64,000 bases of DNA from Roseofilum reptotaenium CS-1145. Lineage in GTDB: Bacteria; Cyanobacteriota; Cyanobacteriia; Cyanobacteriales; Desertifilaceae. Under the pieces are notes generated by a model that saw only the letters and a program-made list of their open reading frames with translations, ran no database searches and was not told the DNA's origin. Numbering within the stretch: the first letter of the stretch is position 1; each line of letters starts with the position of its first letter. The stretch is taken from NCBI RefSeq assembly GCF_028330985.1, contig NZ_JAQMUE010000112.1, forward strand, positions 98,864 to 162,863. The letters are read 5' to 3'. Positions 56,297 to 63,662 of this stretch are shown one piece after another. A program made the position numbers and the translations under genes.

Positions 56297-56567
56297 TGTC
56301 TATTCAATACTCACACTAAAAAATAAAGAAATCATTGATACACTTAGGTTTGAGCAGGATTAGGCGGGTTTTAATGTCAACGGGGAGTGGGTCATTCACG
56401 CTAGGGTAACATTGCCAGTGAGATCTGCGGATCGTGGATTAAGAATTATTTCAGTTTACCAGCGCCCAACGGTATATTATGGGTCTAAGGCTTGTTCCAA
56501 GTCGATTTGAGATACTACAATCAACCCAGAAGTCCACAATTCCTAATAGAGAAGGTAGACGATCAAA

Positions 56568-56924
56568 ATGGAGCAAAGAACACACGAAACGGAAGATGGA
56601 ACAACAGTTATTGTTTTAACGCCAACTGGACGTTTAGATATCACTACAGCCTGGCAATTTCGTTTGAAACTACAGGAATGTATTTCTAAGCTCAGTAGGC
56701 ATGTGGTGGTAAATCTGGGTCAAGTAAACTTTATTGATAGCTCAGGCCTAACGTCTTTGGTCGCTGGGATGCGGGATGCGGAGAAGGTTAAAGGATCTTT
56801 TCGCATCTGTAATGTTCATCCGGAAGCTAAGTTGGTGTTTGAAGTGACGATGATGGATTCTGTATTTGAAATTTTTGAAACAGAAAATGATGCACTAGAA
56901 GGGGTTCCCAGGGTTGCAGGATAA
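56568..56924 (+). CDS. STAS-domain anti-sigma factor antagonist
   Basis: 118 aa. Single STAS domain with VIVLTPTGRLDITTAW and the phosphorylatable serine in NFIDSSGLTSLV. Would bind an anti-sigma factor/kinase when unphosphorylated. No kinase partner next to it. Divergent from the SRPBCC gene. Confidence 0.88.
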   Translation: MEQRTHETEDGTTVIVLTPTGRLDITTAWQFRLKLQECISKLSRHVVVNLGQVNFIDSSGLTSLVAGMRDAEKVKGSFRICNVHPEAKLVFEVTMMDSVFEIFETENDALEGVPRVAG

Positions 56925-57104
56925 TTGGGGCAAAAGGGTCTGACAAATGTGTTTGAGTCACTAGGAGAGGAGACGGTCAGCTTTCTGGAAGCAATTGTCT
57001 TAAACTCCTGGTGACGGGACTTTGATGCTGGTTTTTGGGGAAAACCTTGGCAAAGTGACCTTTAGGCGCGAGAATAGAATCACCCACTCTTGATAATTGT
57101 AGCT

Positions 57105-57794
57105 GTGAATACTGTCCGCACTGTTTCCGATACTAAGCGAGCGTTTTATACTAACCATACCCGGCCCATTAATTCTATCTACCGCCGTGTGGTGGAAGAA
57201 TTGATGGTAGAGATGCATTTGCTGTCGGTCAATGTGGACTTTGAGTATGACCCCATTTATGCTCTTGGGGTTGTTTCGTCCTTTGACCAATTTATGGAGG
57301 GATATTCACCAGAGGGTGAAAAAGCATCTATTTTTGCAGCGTTGTGTCAAGCATTGGAGAGCGATGTCAATGTTTATCGGGCAGAGGCTCAACAGGCTCA
57401 GGAACAGATTAAGGATTGGTCTGGAGAGGCTGTGGTTGCTCTGGTTTGCGATCCGCATCAGGGTGATGGTGCGGATGCTCTGCGAGGGCGCTTGAAGGCG
57501 ATCGCCGATAATCCTAAGTTTAAATATAGTCGTTTGTTTGCGATTGGTTTGTATACGCTCGTCTCTACGGTTGATTCTGAACGACTCCAAACTGAGGAGA
57601 GTCGTAACCAAACGTTGGAAAAGATTGCCCAGGGATTGGGACTTTCTTTGGAGAAATTGCAAAAGGATATTGAATTGTATCGGTCGAATTTGGAAAAGGT
57701 GAAGCAAGCTCAGGCAGTCATGAAGGATATTTTGGAGGCTGGACGTAAAAAACGCCAAGAGCGAGCTTTGCAAAAAGAGGAAGAAAGGGAATAG
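57105..57794 (+). CDS. thf1: Photosystem II biogenesis/thylakoid formation protein
   Basis: 229 aa from GTG 57105, giving the family start VNTVRTVSDTKRAFYTNHTR; an upstream TTG at 57090 would add five residues. All-helical Psb29/THF1 protein: YRRVVEELMVEMHLLSVN, DPIYALGVVSSFDQFMEGY, coiled C-terminus ending with a Lys/Arg/Glu tail. Acts in PSII repair with FtsH proteases. Single gene. Confidence 0.93.
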   Translation: MNTVRTVSDTKRAFYTNHTRPINSIYRRVVEELMVEMHLLSVNVDFEYDPIYALGVVSSFDQFMEGYSPEGEKASIFAALCQALESDVNVYRAEAQQAQEQIKDWSGEAVVALVCDPHQGDGADALRGRLKAIADNPKFKYSRLFAIGLYTLVSTVDSERLQTEESRNQTLEKIAQGLGLSLEKLQKDIELYRSNLEKVKQAQAVMKDILEAGRKKRQERALQKEEERE

Positions 57795-57816
57795 GGAATA
57801 GAGAATGGGGATGCGT

Positions 57817-57842
57817 GCTCCCTTCGACTCTACTCAGGGAGC
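57817..57842. repeat. Dispersed palindromic repeat, GCTCCCT...AGGGAGC type
   Basis: 26-base version of the repeat at 4019-4065, with TTCGACTCTACTC in the loop. Between thf1 and the amidohydrolase gene, after a short GGGAATA tract. Confidence 0.6.
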
Positions 57843-57882
57843 ATAAACGCGGAGATTAACCCTTACCCATGACTTATTAACC

Positions 57883-59199
57883 ATGACTTCTCACAATATT
57901 CTAGAGGGCAAAGGTTACTGGCTCTCTAATGCCCAAGTTCCTCTGTCTTTGTTTCTGCCCAAACATTGCCCTCCTACGGTTACACCTAATTCAGAAAAAT
58001 TGGTGCAGGTGGAGATCTGTATTGAAGAGGGCATGATTACTAAAATTTGTGCCAGTGGCGATCGCCCCCCAAGCCATGAAAATGATGTCTATGATATGAA
58101 GGGAGGTCAAGTCTGGCCGACTTTTGTTGATATCCATACTCATCTGGATAAGGGCCATATTTGGCATCGTAGCCCTAACCTTGATGGTACATTCGAGGGG
58201 GCGATCGCTGCTTCTGGAGAAGATGGAGATCGCTATTGGACGGCCGAAGATCTCTATCGGCGTATGAATTTTGCCCTAAAGTGTAGTTATGCCCACGGAA
58301 CTCAAGCTATCCGCACCCATCTCGACTTGAGAGGTGAAGAAACTGAAGTAACTTGGGACGTTTTTCAGGCTCTTCGGGAAGAATGGCAAGGGAAACTTGA
58401 ATTACAAGCAGTGAGCTTAAGCACGTTAGATGAGTTATGTACTCCAGAAGGACAACAGTTAGCGGATCGCTTGGCAGAAATAGGCGGAATTCTAGGGGGA
58501 ATGCCCCTCATGAATCCTAATCTTGACAGTAAACTTCGCCATGTATTTTCTTTAGCAAAAGAGCGTAATTTAGACCTCGATTTTCATACCGATGAAAATC
58601 TACATCCAGAGGCCTGTACCCTTTATCATGTGGCCAATACAGCACAGAAATATGAATTTGAAGGTCACATTACCTGCGGTCATTGTTGCAGTTTAGCCGT
58701 ACAAACTCCAGAAATTGTCCAAGAAACCCTAAAAGCAGTAAAAGCGGCGAACATTGCCATTGTCAGCTTACCCATGTGTAACCTCTACCTGCAAGATAGG
58801 CAACCGGGAAAAACTCCCACTTATCGAGGGGTGACTTTAATTCAAGAGATGCAAAAAATGGGAATTTCCGTAATGTTCGCCTCTGATAATTGTCGCGATC
58901 CATTTTTTGCCTTTGGCGATCATGACATGCTAGAAGTCTTTAATCAAAGTGTGCGAATTGCCCATTTAGATATTCCTTATGGCAACTGGCCGCAAGCAGT
59001 CACCACAATTCCAGGTAAAATTATGAAGTTACCTAATCCAGTAGCGATCGCTGTCGGTTTACCTGCTAACTTAATTCTCTTCAAAGGACGGCGATTTACT
59101 GAACTTTTAGCCCGTTCCCAACATGACCGTATTGTATTGCGTAATGGTAAACCCATTGATACAACTTTACCCGACTATGCCGAATTGGATAAGCTCTGA
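57883..59199 (+). CDS. Cytosine-deaminase-like amidohydrolase
   Basis: 438 aa metal-dependent hydrolase. Metal motif HTHLDK (His85, His87), HTDE with His235, His267 (GHCCS) and Asp335 (ASDNCRDPF) match the cytosine deaminase (CodA) class. Substrate could be cytosine, isoguanine or another aminopyrimidine/purine. ATG at 57883. The dienelactone hydrolase follows on the same strand after 102 bp. Confidence 0.85.
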   Translation: MTSHNILEGKGYWLSNAQVPLSLFLPKHCPPTVTPNSEKLVQVEICIEEGMITKICASGDRPPSHENDVYDMKGGQVWPTFVDIHTHLDKGHIWHRSPNLDGTFEGAIAASGEDGDRYWTAEDLYRRMNFALKCSYAHGTQAIRTHLDLRGEETEVTWDVFQALREEWQGKLELQAVSLSTLDELCTPEGQQLADRLAEIGGILGGMPLMNPNLDSKLRHVFSLAKERNLDLDFHTDENLHPEACTLYHVANTAQKYEFEGHITCGHCCSLAVQTPEIVQETLKAVKAANIAIVSLPMCNLYLQDRQPGKTPTYRGVTLIQEMQKMGISVMFASDNCRDPFFAFGDHDMLEVFNQSVRIAHLDIPYGNWPQAVTTIPGKIMKLPNPVAIAVGLPANLILFKGRRFTELLARSQHDRIVLRNGKPIDTTLPDYAELDKL

Positions 59200-59301
59200 A
59201 CACCTGGATCTTAGCTATAGCTTCTTCCGATGAGAGAAAAAAGCGGTACACTATAGCTGTACGCTGGCTAAGTACAGTCAGGCTGGAGATAAGCGATCGC
59301 C

Positions 59302-60006
59302 ATGACAAACCAAGACCTAATCATATCTACCCTTGATGGCGGTAACTTTAGCGCCTATGTCTCTGAACCCCCTGAAGGAAACGGCCCAGGATTAATCGTC
59401 ATCCAAGAAATTTTTGGGGTGAATGCTATCATGCGTCAGATAGCAGATGAGTACGCTAGTTTGGGCTATCTGGCTGTAGTTCCCGATTTGTTTTGGCGAC
59501 TCGAACCCAACATTGAGCTAGAACCTGACAATCAAGAAGATTTAGCTAAAGCCTTTAGTCTTTACGAGCAGTTTAATGAAGATCAAGGCGTAGACGATCT
59601 GATCGCTACCTTAGAAGCAGTCAAAGCCTTACCGAGTTGTAGCGGTAAAGTCGGAACCCTAGGATTTTGTCTGGGGGGAAAACTGGCCTATTTAATGGCC
59701 ACGCGATCGCTGGCTGATTGTAATATCTCCTATTATGGGGTGGGTATTGATAACAATCTCCATGAACAAGAGCAGATTAAAACCCCCCTGATGCTTCACC
59801 TAGCAGAATTGGATGAATATGTCAGTCCCGATGCCCAAACTCAAATGATCTCTAGTCTCCAAGACCATCCTCAAGTTATTCTACATCGCTACTTAGGTGT
59901 AAATCATGGCTTTAGTCGGGTGAACTCCACTGCCTATGTTAGCGAAATCGCTCAACAAGCGGGCGATCGCACTCTACAATTCTTGCAGCAACATCTAAAA
60001 CCGTGA
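59302..60006 (+). CDS. Dienelactone hydrolase family protein
   Basis: 234 aa alpha/beta hydrolase with a cysteine nucleophile, Cys123 in LGFCLGGKLAY. Asp171 (ELDEYVSP) and His202 (VNHGFSR) complete the triad. Carboxymethylenebutenolide or a related ester is the usual substrate; the actual one is unknown. ATG in GCGATCGCCATG. Patatin gene begins 15 bp after its stop. Confidence 0.9.
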   Translation: MTNQDLIISTLDGGNFSAYVSEPPEGNGPGLIVIQEIFGVNAIMRQIADEYASLGYLAVVPDLFWRLEPNIELEPDNQEDLAKAFSLYEQFNEDQGVDDLIATLEAVKALPSCSGKVGTLGFCLGGKLAYLMATRSLADCNISYYGVGIDNNLHEQEQIKTPLMLHLAELDEYVSPDAQTQMISSLQDHPQVILHRYLGVNHGFSRVNSTAYVSEIAQQAGDRTLQFLQQHLKP

Positions 60007-60021
60007 TCTCCGAAGGTGAAC

Positions 60022-61161
60022 ATGGCATCATTTATTAACATCAATCCCCAACTCCTAGACGATCAAGACCTCCGACTCACAGAAAAACAAAAAGAAGAGA
60101 TTTGGAGCCGTTTTCCCGAACCTGTTGATGGTCATTACTATGCTGATGCCATCTTTGAAGGGGGAGGAGTACGAGGTATTGCCCTATTAGGAGCCTTACG
60201 CTGCTGTGAAGATTTGGGCATTGAGTGGAAAAAGCTGGCTGGAACCTCTGCGGGTTCATTAACCGCAGCTTTTTTAGCCGCTAGTTTTCCGATTAATAAA
60301 CTCGAAGAGATCTTGAGTAGCATCGACTATAATGGCATCTTCTCTCAAAAAACTAGCCCCTTCATTTTCAATGGCGATCCCAGCGACGACCTCCAAGCGC
60401 CTTTATCGATGATCGTCTCTTTATTATTGACCCAACAACTCGGTCAATATTCCTCAGATCCCTTCCGAGACTGGATTGCTAAAACCCTTAAATCCAGGGG
60501 AATTGAAACGTTTACTGATGTCAAACGCCTCGATCCCCAACGAGAACTGAAGATTGTCGTCTCCAATATCACCCACTGCGAAATGTGGGTTCTACCAGAC
60601 GATCTCAATCCCAATTCTGCTCGACTTAACAAAGACCAACACAGCCATCGCCAAGCTATCCTACAACAGCATAATCTCAAGCATTACCAAGACTTTAGTA
60701 TCGCTGAAGCCGTGCGCTTATCTTCGAGTATTCCTTTATTTTTCAAACCCGAAAAACTCGGTAATGCCTATATTCTCGATGGTGGTTTGCTCAGTAACTT
60801 CCCTTTGTGGATTTATGACCGCCCTTCCGGCGATCCCCTGAACCCTCCTAAATGGCCTACGTTTGGCTTTCGCTTAATCGATCAAACCCTGAATCCACCT
60901 AAAATTAACAATGCCCTTGATCTATTTACTGCTTCCCTGCGATCGATGGCTAATGCCAGAGACCGATACCATGTACGCCATGGCGATCAAGGTCGGGTGA
61001 TTAATATCGATGTCACCAAAGCCAAAGTCACGACTACCGAGTTTTCCCTTAGCTCGGAGAAGAAGGTCAAACTCTATCGCTTGGGATACAAACAAACTAA
61101 AGACTTTTTCCTCTACCATTGGGACTGGACGCGCCATTTGAAGGAGCGAGGATTTTGCTGA
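60022..61161 (+). CDS. Patatin-like phospholipase
   Basis: 379 aa from ATG 60022; GAAGGTG just upstream serves as the ribosome site, so the GTG at 60016 is unlikely. Oxyanion loop GGGVRG (47-52), nucleophile Ser76 in GTSAGS, and the dyad aspartate Asp253 in LDGGLLSNFP. Would release fatty acids from membrane lipids. Co-directional with the dienelactone hydrolase, 15-bp gap. Confidence 0.92.
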   Translation: MASFININPQLLDDQDLRLTEKQKEEIWSRFPEPVDGHYYADAIFEGGGVRGIALLGALRCCEDLGIEWKKLAGTSAGSLTAAFLAASFPINKLEEILSSIDYNGIFSQKTSPFIFNGDPSDDLQAPLSMIVSLLLTQQLGQYSSDPFRDWIAKTLKSRGIETFTDVKRLDPQRELKIVVSNITHCEMWVLPDDLNPNSARLNKDQHSHRQAILQQHNLKHYQDFSIAEAVRLSSSIPLFFKPEKLGNAYILDGGLLSNFPLWIYDRPSGDPLNPPKWPTFGFRLIDQTLNPPKINNALDLFTASLRSMANARDRYHVRHGDQGRVINIDVTKAKVTTTEFSLSSEKKVKLYRLGYKQTKDFFLYHWDWTRHLKERGFC

Positions 61162-61224
61162 AAGAATTCCCCGCTTCCCTTGCCTTTCTCGGCTCAATTT
61201 GTTATCATAGGTAAGGCTTTCCTT

Positions 61225-61313
61225 GGAGAGGTGGCTGAGTGGTCGAAAGCGGCAGATTGCTAATCTGTTGAAGGTATTAATACCTTCCGAGGGTTCAAAT
61301 CCCTCTCTCTCCG
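61225..61313 (+). tRNA. tRNA-Ser (anticodon GCU)
   Basis: 89 nt class II tRNA. Acceptor GGAGAGG pairs with TCTCTCC, discriminator G at 61313, no encoded CCA. Anticodon loop TTGCTAA gives GCU (serine AGC/AGU codons). Long variable arm GAAGGTATT/AATACCTTC, T arm GAGGG-TTCAAAT-CCCTC. Begins the accessory segment to its right. Confidence 0.95.
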
Positions 61314-61345
61314 TCTGAAATAATCCTAGGTAGAGAGCGACTCTC

Positions 61346-61392
61346 ACCCTCGGAAGTTATTAAATACCTTCAACCTTTGCCTAAAATCTGCC
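61346..61392 (-). pseudogene. Inverted partial copy of tRNA-Ser
   Basis: On the minus strand this reads GGCAGATT..., GTTGAAGGTATT..., CTTCCGAGGGT, matching the anticodon arm, variable arm and start of the T arm of the tRNA 33 bp upstream, with changes in the anticodon stem-loop and variable arm. It lacks acceptor and D arms, so it is a fragment. Confidence 0.7.
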
Positions 61393-61491
61393 TAAAACCA
61401 CCATAACACCTCCAAAAGTAAGGGGCAAGAAATAGGTCAAATGGGTTAGATAGTAATTAGAGTTTTCTATAGAATCCATAGAGAAATCCAA

Positions 61492-61569
61492 GGGGTGACG
61501 GAAAAGTATATACTATGGATGTCACCCCAAGTTGCAGTGACGACCAAAACATATACTTTTCATCACCCC
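61492..61569. repeat. Inverted GGGGTGAC/GTCACCCC motif cluster
   Basis: GGGGTGAC (61492-61499) pairs with GTCACCCC at 61521-61528; a longer inverted match joins 61492-61511 (GGGGTGACGGAAAAGTATAT) with 61551-61569 (ATATACTTTTCATCACCCC). Lies just upstream of the gene at 61580, as an operator or iteron cluster would. The 8-mer GTCACCCC recurs at 63534-63541. Confidence 0.65.
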
Positions 61570-61579
61570 ACGAGCGGAC

Positions 61580-62098
61580 ATGAGCCAGAAGAGAATTACA
61601 CCAATCACTGGACTGAGTGAAGAAGATAGGGAACTTCTCTTAAAAATAGGAGAAGGGAAAATATCCAAAGGAGTGAGGATAGTAGCTGCCATTGCCAGAG
61701 AAGCCCTCAATCAAAAACTACTCGCAGGGAAATACGGCAGCAGAAATTGGGGACAAAGCTACGGTTTCTACTGGACGCTTAATGGCACTCCAATCTACGA
61801 CAAGACTTCCTGGTCTAGAGAGGACAAGAAGCATATACTTCGTGACACTCCACGGGCATCTCACCCTTACTTGGGAAGATACCTAAGCAAGAAGCAACTG
61901 AGAGAAACTGGACATTTTACGGAAAAGGTAATCAGAAGTATCTATCCAGGACGATTCGCTCAAGACAGTAAGGGCTATTGGTGGAAAAGAACTGACCCCC
62001 AAAGGTGTTTCTATAACAACCGGGGCCAAGTGATGGCGACTTACTGTGGCGTACATGGAGAAGAGGACTTCACCGATTACCTTATGTCAGACGGGTAG
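61580..62098 (+). CDS. Hypothetical protein of the accessory segment
   Basis: 172 aa. No signal or membrane helix. An N-terminal helical part (LSEEDRELLLKIGEGKISKG; GVRIVAAIAREALNQKLL) could bind DNA, but I recognise no family. The C-terminal part is rich in Tyr/Trp/Gly (SYGFYWTLNGTPIYD; GYWWKRTDPQRCFY). First gene after the tRNA, behind the repeated GGGGTGAC motifs; followed 10 bp later by a hairpin terminator. Confidence 0.55.
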   Translation: MSQKRITPITGLSEEDRELLLKIGEGKISKGVRIVAAIAREALNQKLLAGKYGSRNWGQSYGFYWTLNGTPIYDKTSWSREDKKHILRDTPRASHPYLGRYLSKKQLRETGHFTEKVIRSIYPGRFAQDSKGYWWKRTDPQRCFYNNRGQVMATYCGVHGEEDFTDYLMSDG

Positions 62099-62107
62099 TT
62101 TTCTCAC

Positions 62108-62135
62108 AAAAAAAAGACCCCACAGGAGGGTCTTT
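62108..62135. terminator. Hairpin terminator, strongest on the minus strand
   Basis: AAAGACCC, loop CACAGGA, GGGTCTTT. On the minus strand a run of eight T follows; on the plus strand only the stem T's. Ten bases after the stop of the 61580 gene, so it may serve both directions. Confidence 0.6.
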
Positions 62136-62152
62136 AGCTTAACGGCTCATTC

Positions 62153-62172
62153 ACGACGTAAAGTTACGTCGT
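62153..62172. repeat. Perfect 9-bp inverted repeat, ACGACGTAA-AG-TTACGTCGT
   Basis: Arms 62153-62161 and 62164-62172 with a two-base spacer. Too short a loop for an RNA hairpin; fits a dimeric DNA-binding protein or recombinase site. In the gene-free stretch 62099-62475, which otherwise holds a tRNA-like remnant (62290-62400) and two terminators. Confidence 0.55.
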
Positions 62173-62416
62173 AATCCTAGGAGTAGGAGGGTCTCCGAGT
62201 CTCCTCCGAATAAGTTTCCAGGTAATCCCATTCTTTTTGATATAGAGCATAGTTCACGCGAATCCCTGCAAAACCACTGTGCAACCGTTATAGAGGAATT
62301 GAGGAGGCAGGGATTGAACCATGTCTCCAGCAAGAGCCAGCAGGAGAAAGTATAGATTCGGTCGATGGGAATTCCTACCAACTAGACACAGCAAGGCTTT
62401 CAGCCACCAAATACGC

Positions 62417-62444
62417 AAAAAAAAAAGACCGCCTTTTGGCGATC
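62417..62444 (-). terminator. Rho-independent terminator of the small RHH-like gene
   Basis: On the minus strand GATCGCC, loop AAAA, GGCGGTC, then ten T. Begins about 30 bp after the stop of the gene at 62476. Confidence 0.8.
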
Positions 62445-62475
62445 GGGGAAAGGGGTGATGGGTCATTGGGGCTAG

Positions 62476-62649
62476 TTAGTTCAAGCTTGGCTCTTGCTCC
62501 TGAATTTTCTTTACCTCACGAATTACAAGGTTGGCAATCCATGTGGCACGCTCTGTGTAGGCTTCCTCACGGCAATACTTCATTAGGAAGTCAGCGTGTT
62601 CTTTGGGAATACGGATTTTAATATCGTGCTTCTCTATTCCTTTTCTCAT
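62476..62649 (-). CDS. 57-aa ribbon-helix-helix-like protein
   Basis: 57 aa from ATG 62649 to TAA 62476: MRKGIEKHDIKIRIPKEHAD, then FLMKYCREEAYTERATWIAN and LVIREVKKIQEQEPSLN. The beta strand (KHDIKIRIPKE) followed by two helices is the size and pattern of an Arc/CopG-type repressor. Its own strong terminator follows. Divergent from the gene at 62860, where it could bind in the 210-bp AT-rich spacer. Family call is by pattern only. Confidence 0.65.
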   Translation of the reverse strand: MRKGIEKHDIKIRIPKEHADFLMKYCREEAYTERATWIANLVIREVKKIQEQEPSLN

Positions 62650-62859
62650 GGCTTTAGCTTAAGTTCTGTAATTCCATATTAATAGGTTCTACATGGGGTG
62701 TCCATGGGGTTTATATGGAGCTATCTGTATATAGGTTTAAATTATATTTTTTATTAATTCAAGCTATCTAATAGCCCTTTACACGCCCCGTATAGGGTGT
62801 TAAGGTGTATCCATAGGGCATAACCCCTACCAGAACCTAGAAAACTAGATATAACTGCC

Positions 62860-63123
62860 ATGAGTACCAGCACGAGAATCTCTACCTCTGCTCAGAGGGC
62901 TGTAGATACCGTCCATGACGTAGAGGAAGCATTAACTCAAGCCTACGAATTGCTTGAGTACCTCTATCCTTTAGGGTTAGTTCCTGACTCTTACTTATCC
63001 CTCATGACTCACCTGAAAAGCAGAAGAGAACTCAAAGATGAGGTGATTGAGCATGACCACAAAAACCCACTGAAAGGGTTTCGAGCAGAAATTATTAGCG
63101 CTCTAAAACAGCCTAATTCTTAG
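62860..63123 (+). CDS. Small hypothetical protein, accessory segment
   Basis: 87 aa. Mostly helical: SAQRAVDTVHDVEEALTQAY, then YELLEYLYPLGLVPDSY and a charged C-terminal half ending RAEIISALKQPNS. The ending resembles RAEIKKALSLLQ of the gene at 63217, so the two may share a C-terminal helix. No known family. ATG at 62860. Confidence 0.5.
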   Translation: MSTSTRISTSAQRAVDTVHDVEEALTQAYELLEYLYPLGLVPDSYLSLMTHLKSRRELKDEVIEHDHKNPLKGFRAEIISALKQPNS

Positions 63124-63216
63124 GGAGTAAATATCCTCGCAGGAACCGCTATGAACGGGAGAGAAAAACCCCCTTTTGCTCGCTGTATAGTCGTTGTTAA
63201 CCCCAGAGAATAGATT

Positions 63217-63504
63217 ATGAAAAGGCATTGGATACCTAACCCTCATGGGATAGGATTGAAGCCTAACTCAAGCGAATGGCTCAATTCCAAGACTAAACCT
63301 ATTCGGCTACCAGAAATTCTTATCCCTGAGATTCTGGAATATGCTCACCAATTGGACAAAGGAACCATCAGACAAAAACATGAAGGCAATCTTAAGCAAG
63401 CTCTCTCCATCCTGGAGGACTGCTTAGACAGCAAAAAATATCCAGCCAATAAAGGAGGTGCAATCCGAGCAGAAATCAAGAAAGCTTTGAGCCTATTGCA
63501 ATAG
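63217..63504 (+). CDS. Small hypothetical protein, accessory segment
   Basis: 95 aa. KTKPIRLPEILIPEILEYAH in the middle is like the small ribbon-helix-helix-type proteins common on cyanobacterial plasmids and islands; the C-terminal half is a basic helix with RAEIKKALSLLQ. A regulator or partition-like role is only a guess. 93 bp after the previous gene. Confidence 0.5.
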   Translation: MKRHWIPNPHGIGLKPNSSEWLNSKTKPIRLPEILIPEILEYAHQLDKGTIRQKHEGNLKQALSILEDCLDSKKYPANKGGAIRAEIKKALSLLQ

Positions 63505-63509
63505 GAAAA

Positions 63510-63541
63510 GTGACATCACTGCATACAGTGTGAGTCACCCC
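63510..63541. repeat. Nested inverted repeat containing GTCACCCC
   Basis: GTGAC-AT-CACTG-CATA-CAGTG-TGA-GTCAC followed by CCC. The outer arm extends to GTCACCCC, the motif also seen upstream of the gene at 61580. Lies in the leader of the gene that starts at 63663. Confidence 0.6.
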
Positions 63542-63597
63542 ATAAACCCAGCTTTCAACTGTTCCTACTCCACTAAATCTGGAGTATATTAGTAGAT

Positions 63598-63635
63598 AAA
63601 AAAAAAGAACGGGCTAGGCTAACAACCTAGTCCGT
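63598..63635 (-). terminator. Hairpin terminator on the minus strand, in the leader of the next gene
   Basis: On the minus strand ACGGACTAGG, loop, CCTAGCCCGT, then TCTTTTTTTTT. It is 28 bp upstream of the ATG at 63663 on the plus strand, so a minus-strand transcript begun in that gene would end here. Confidence 0.65.
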
Positions 63636-63662
63636 CACAAAAATCAAATTTCAATAATTAGT

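Noticed and set aside
62290..62400. tRNA-like sequence on the minus strand (TAGTTGGTAGGA and GGTTCAATCCC stretches)
   Set aside because: D-loop and T-loop look right, but the T stem, anticodon stem (no T33) and acceptor do not pair. At most a decayed or element-borne tRNA remnant.
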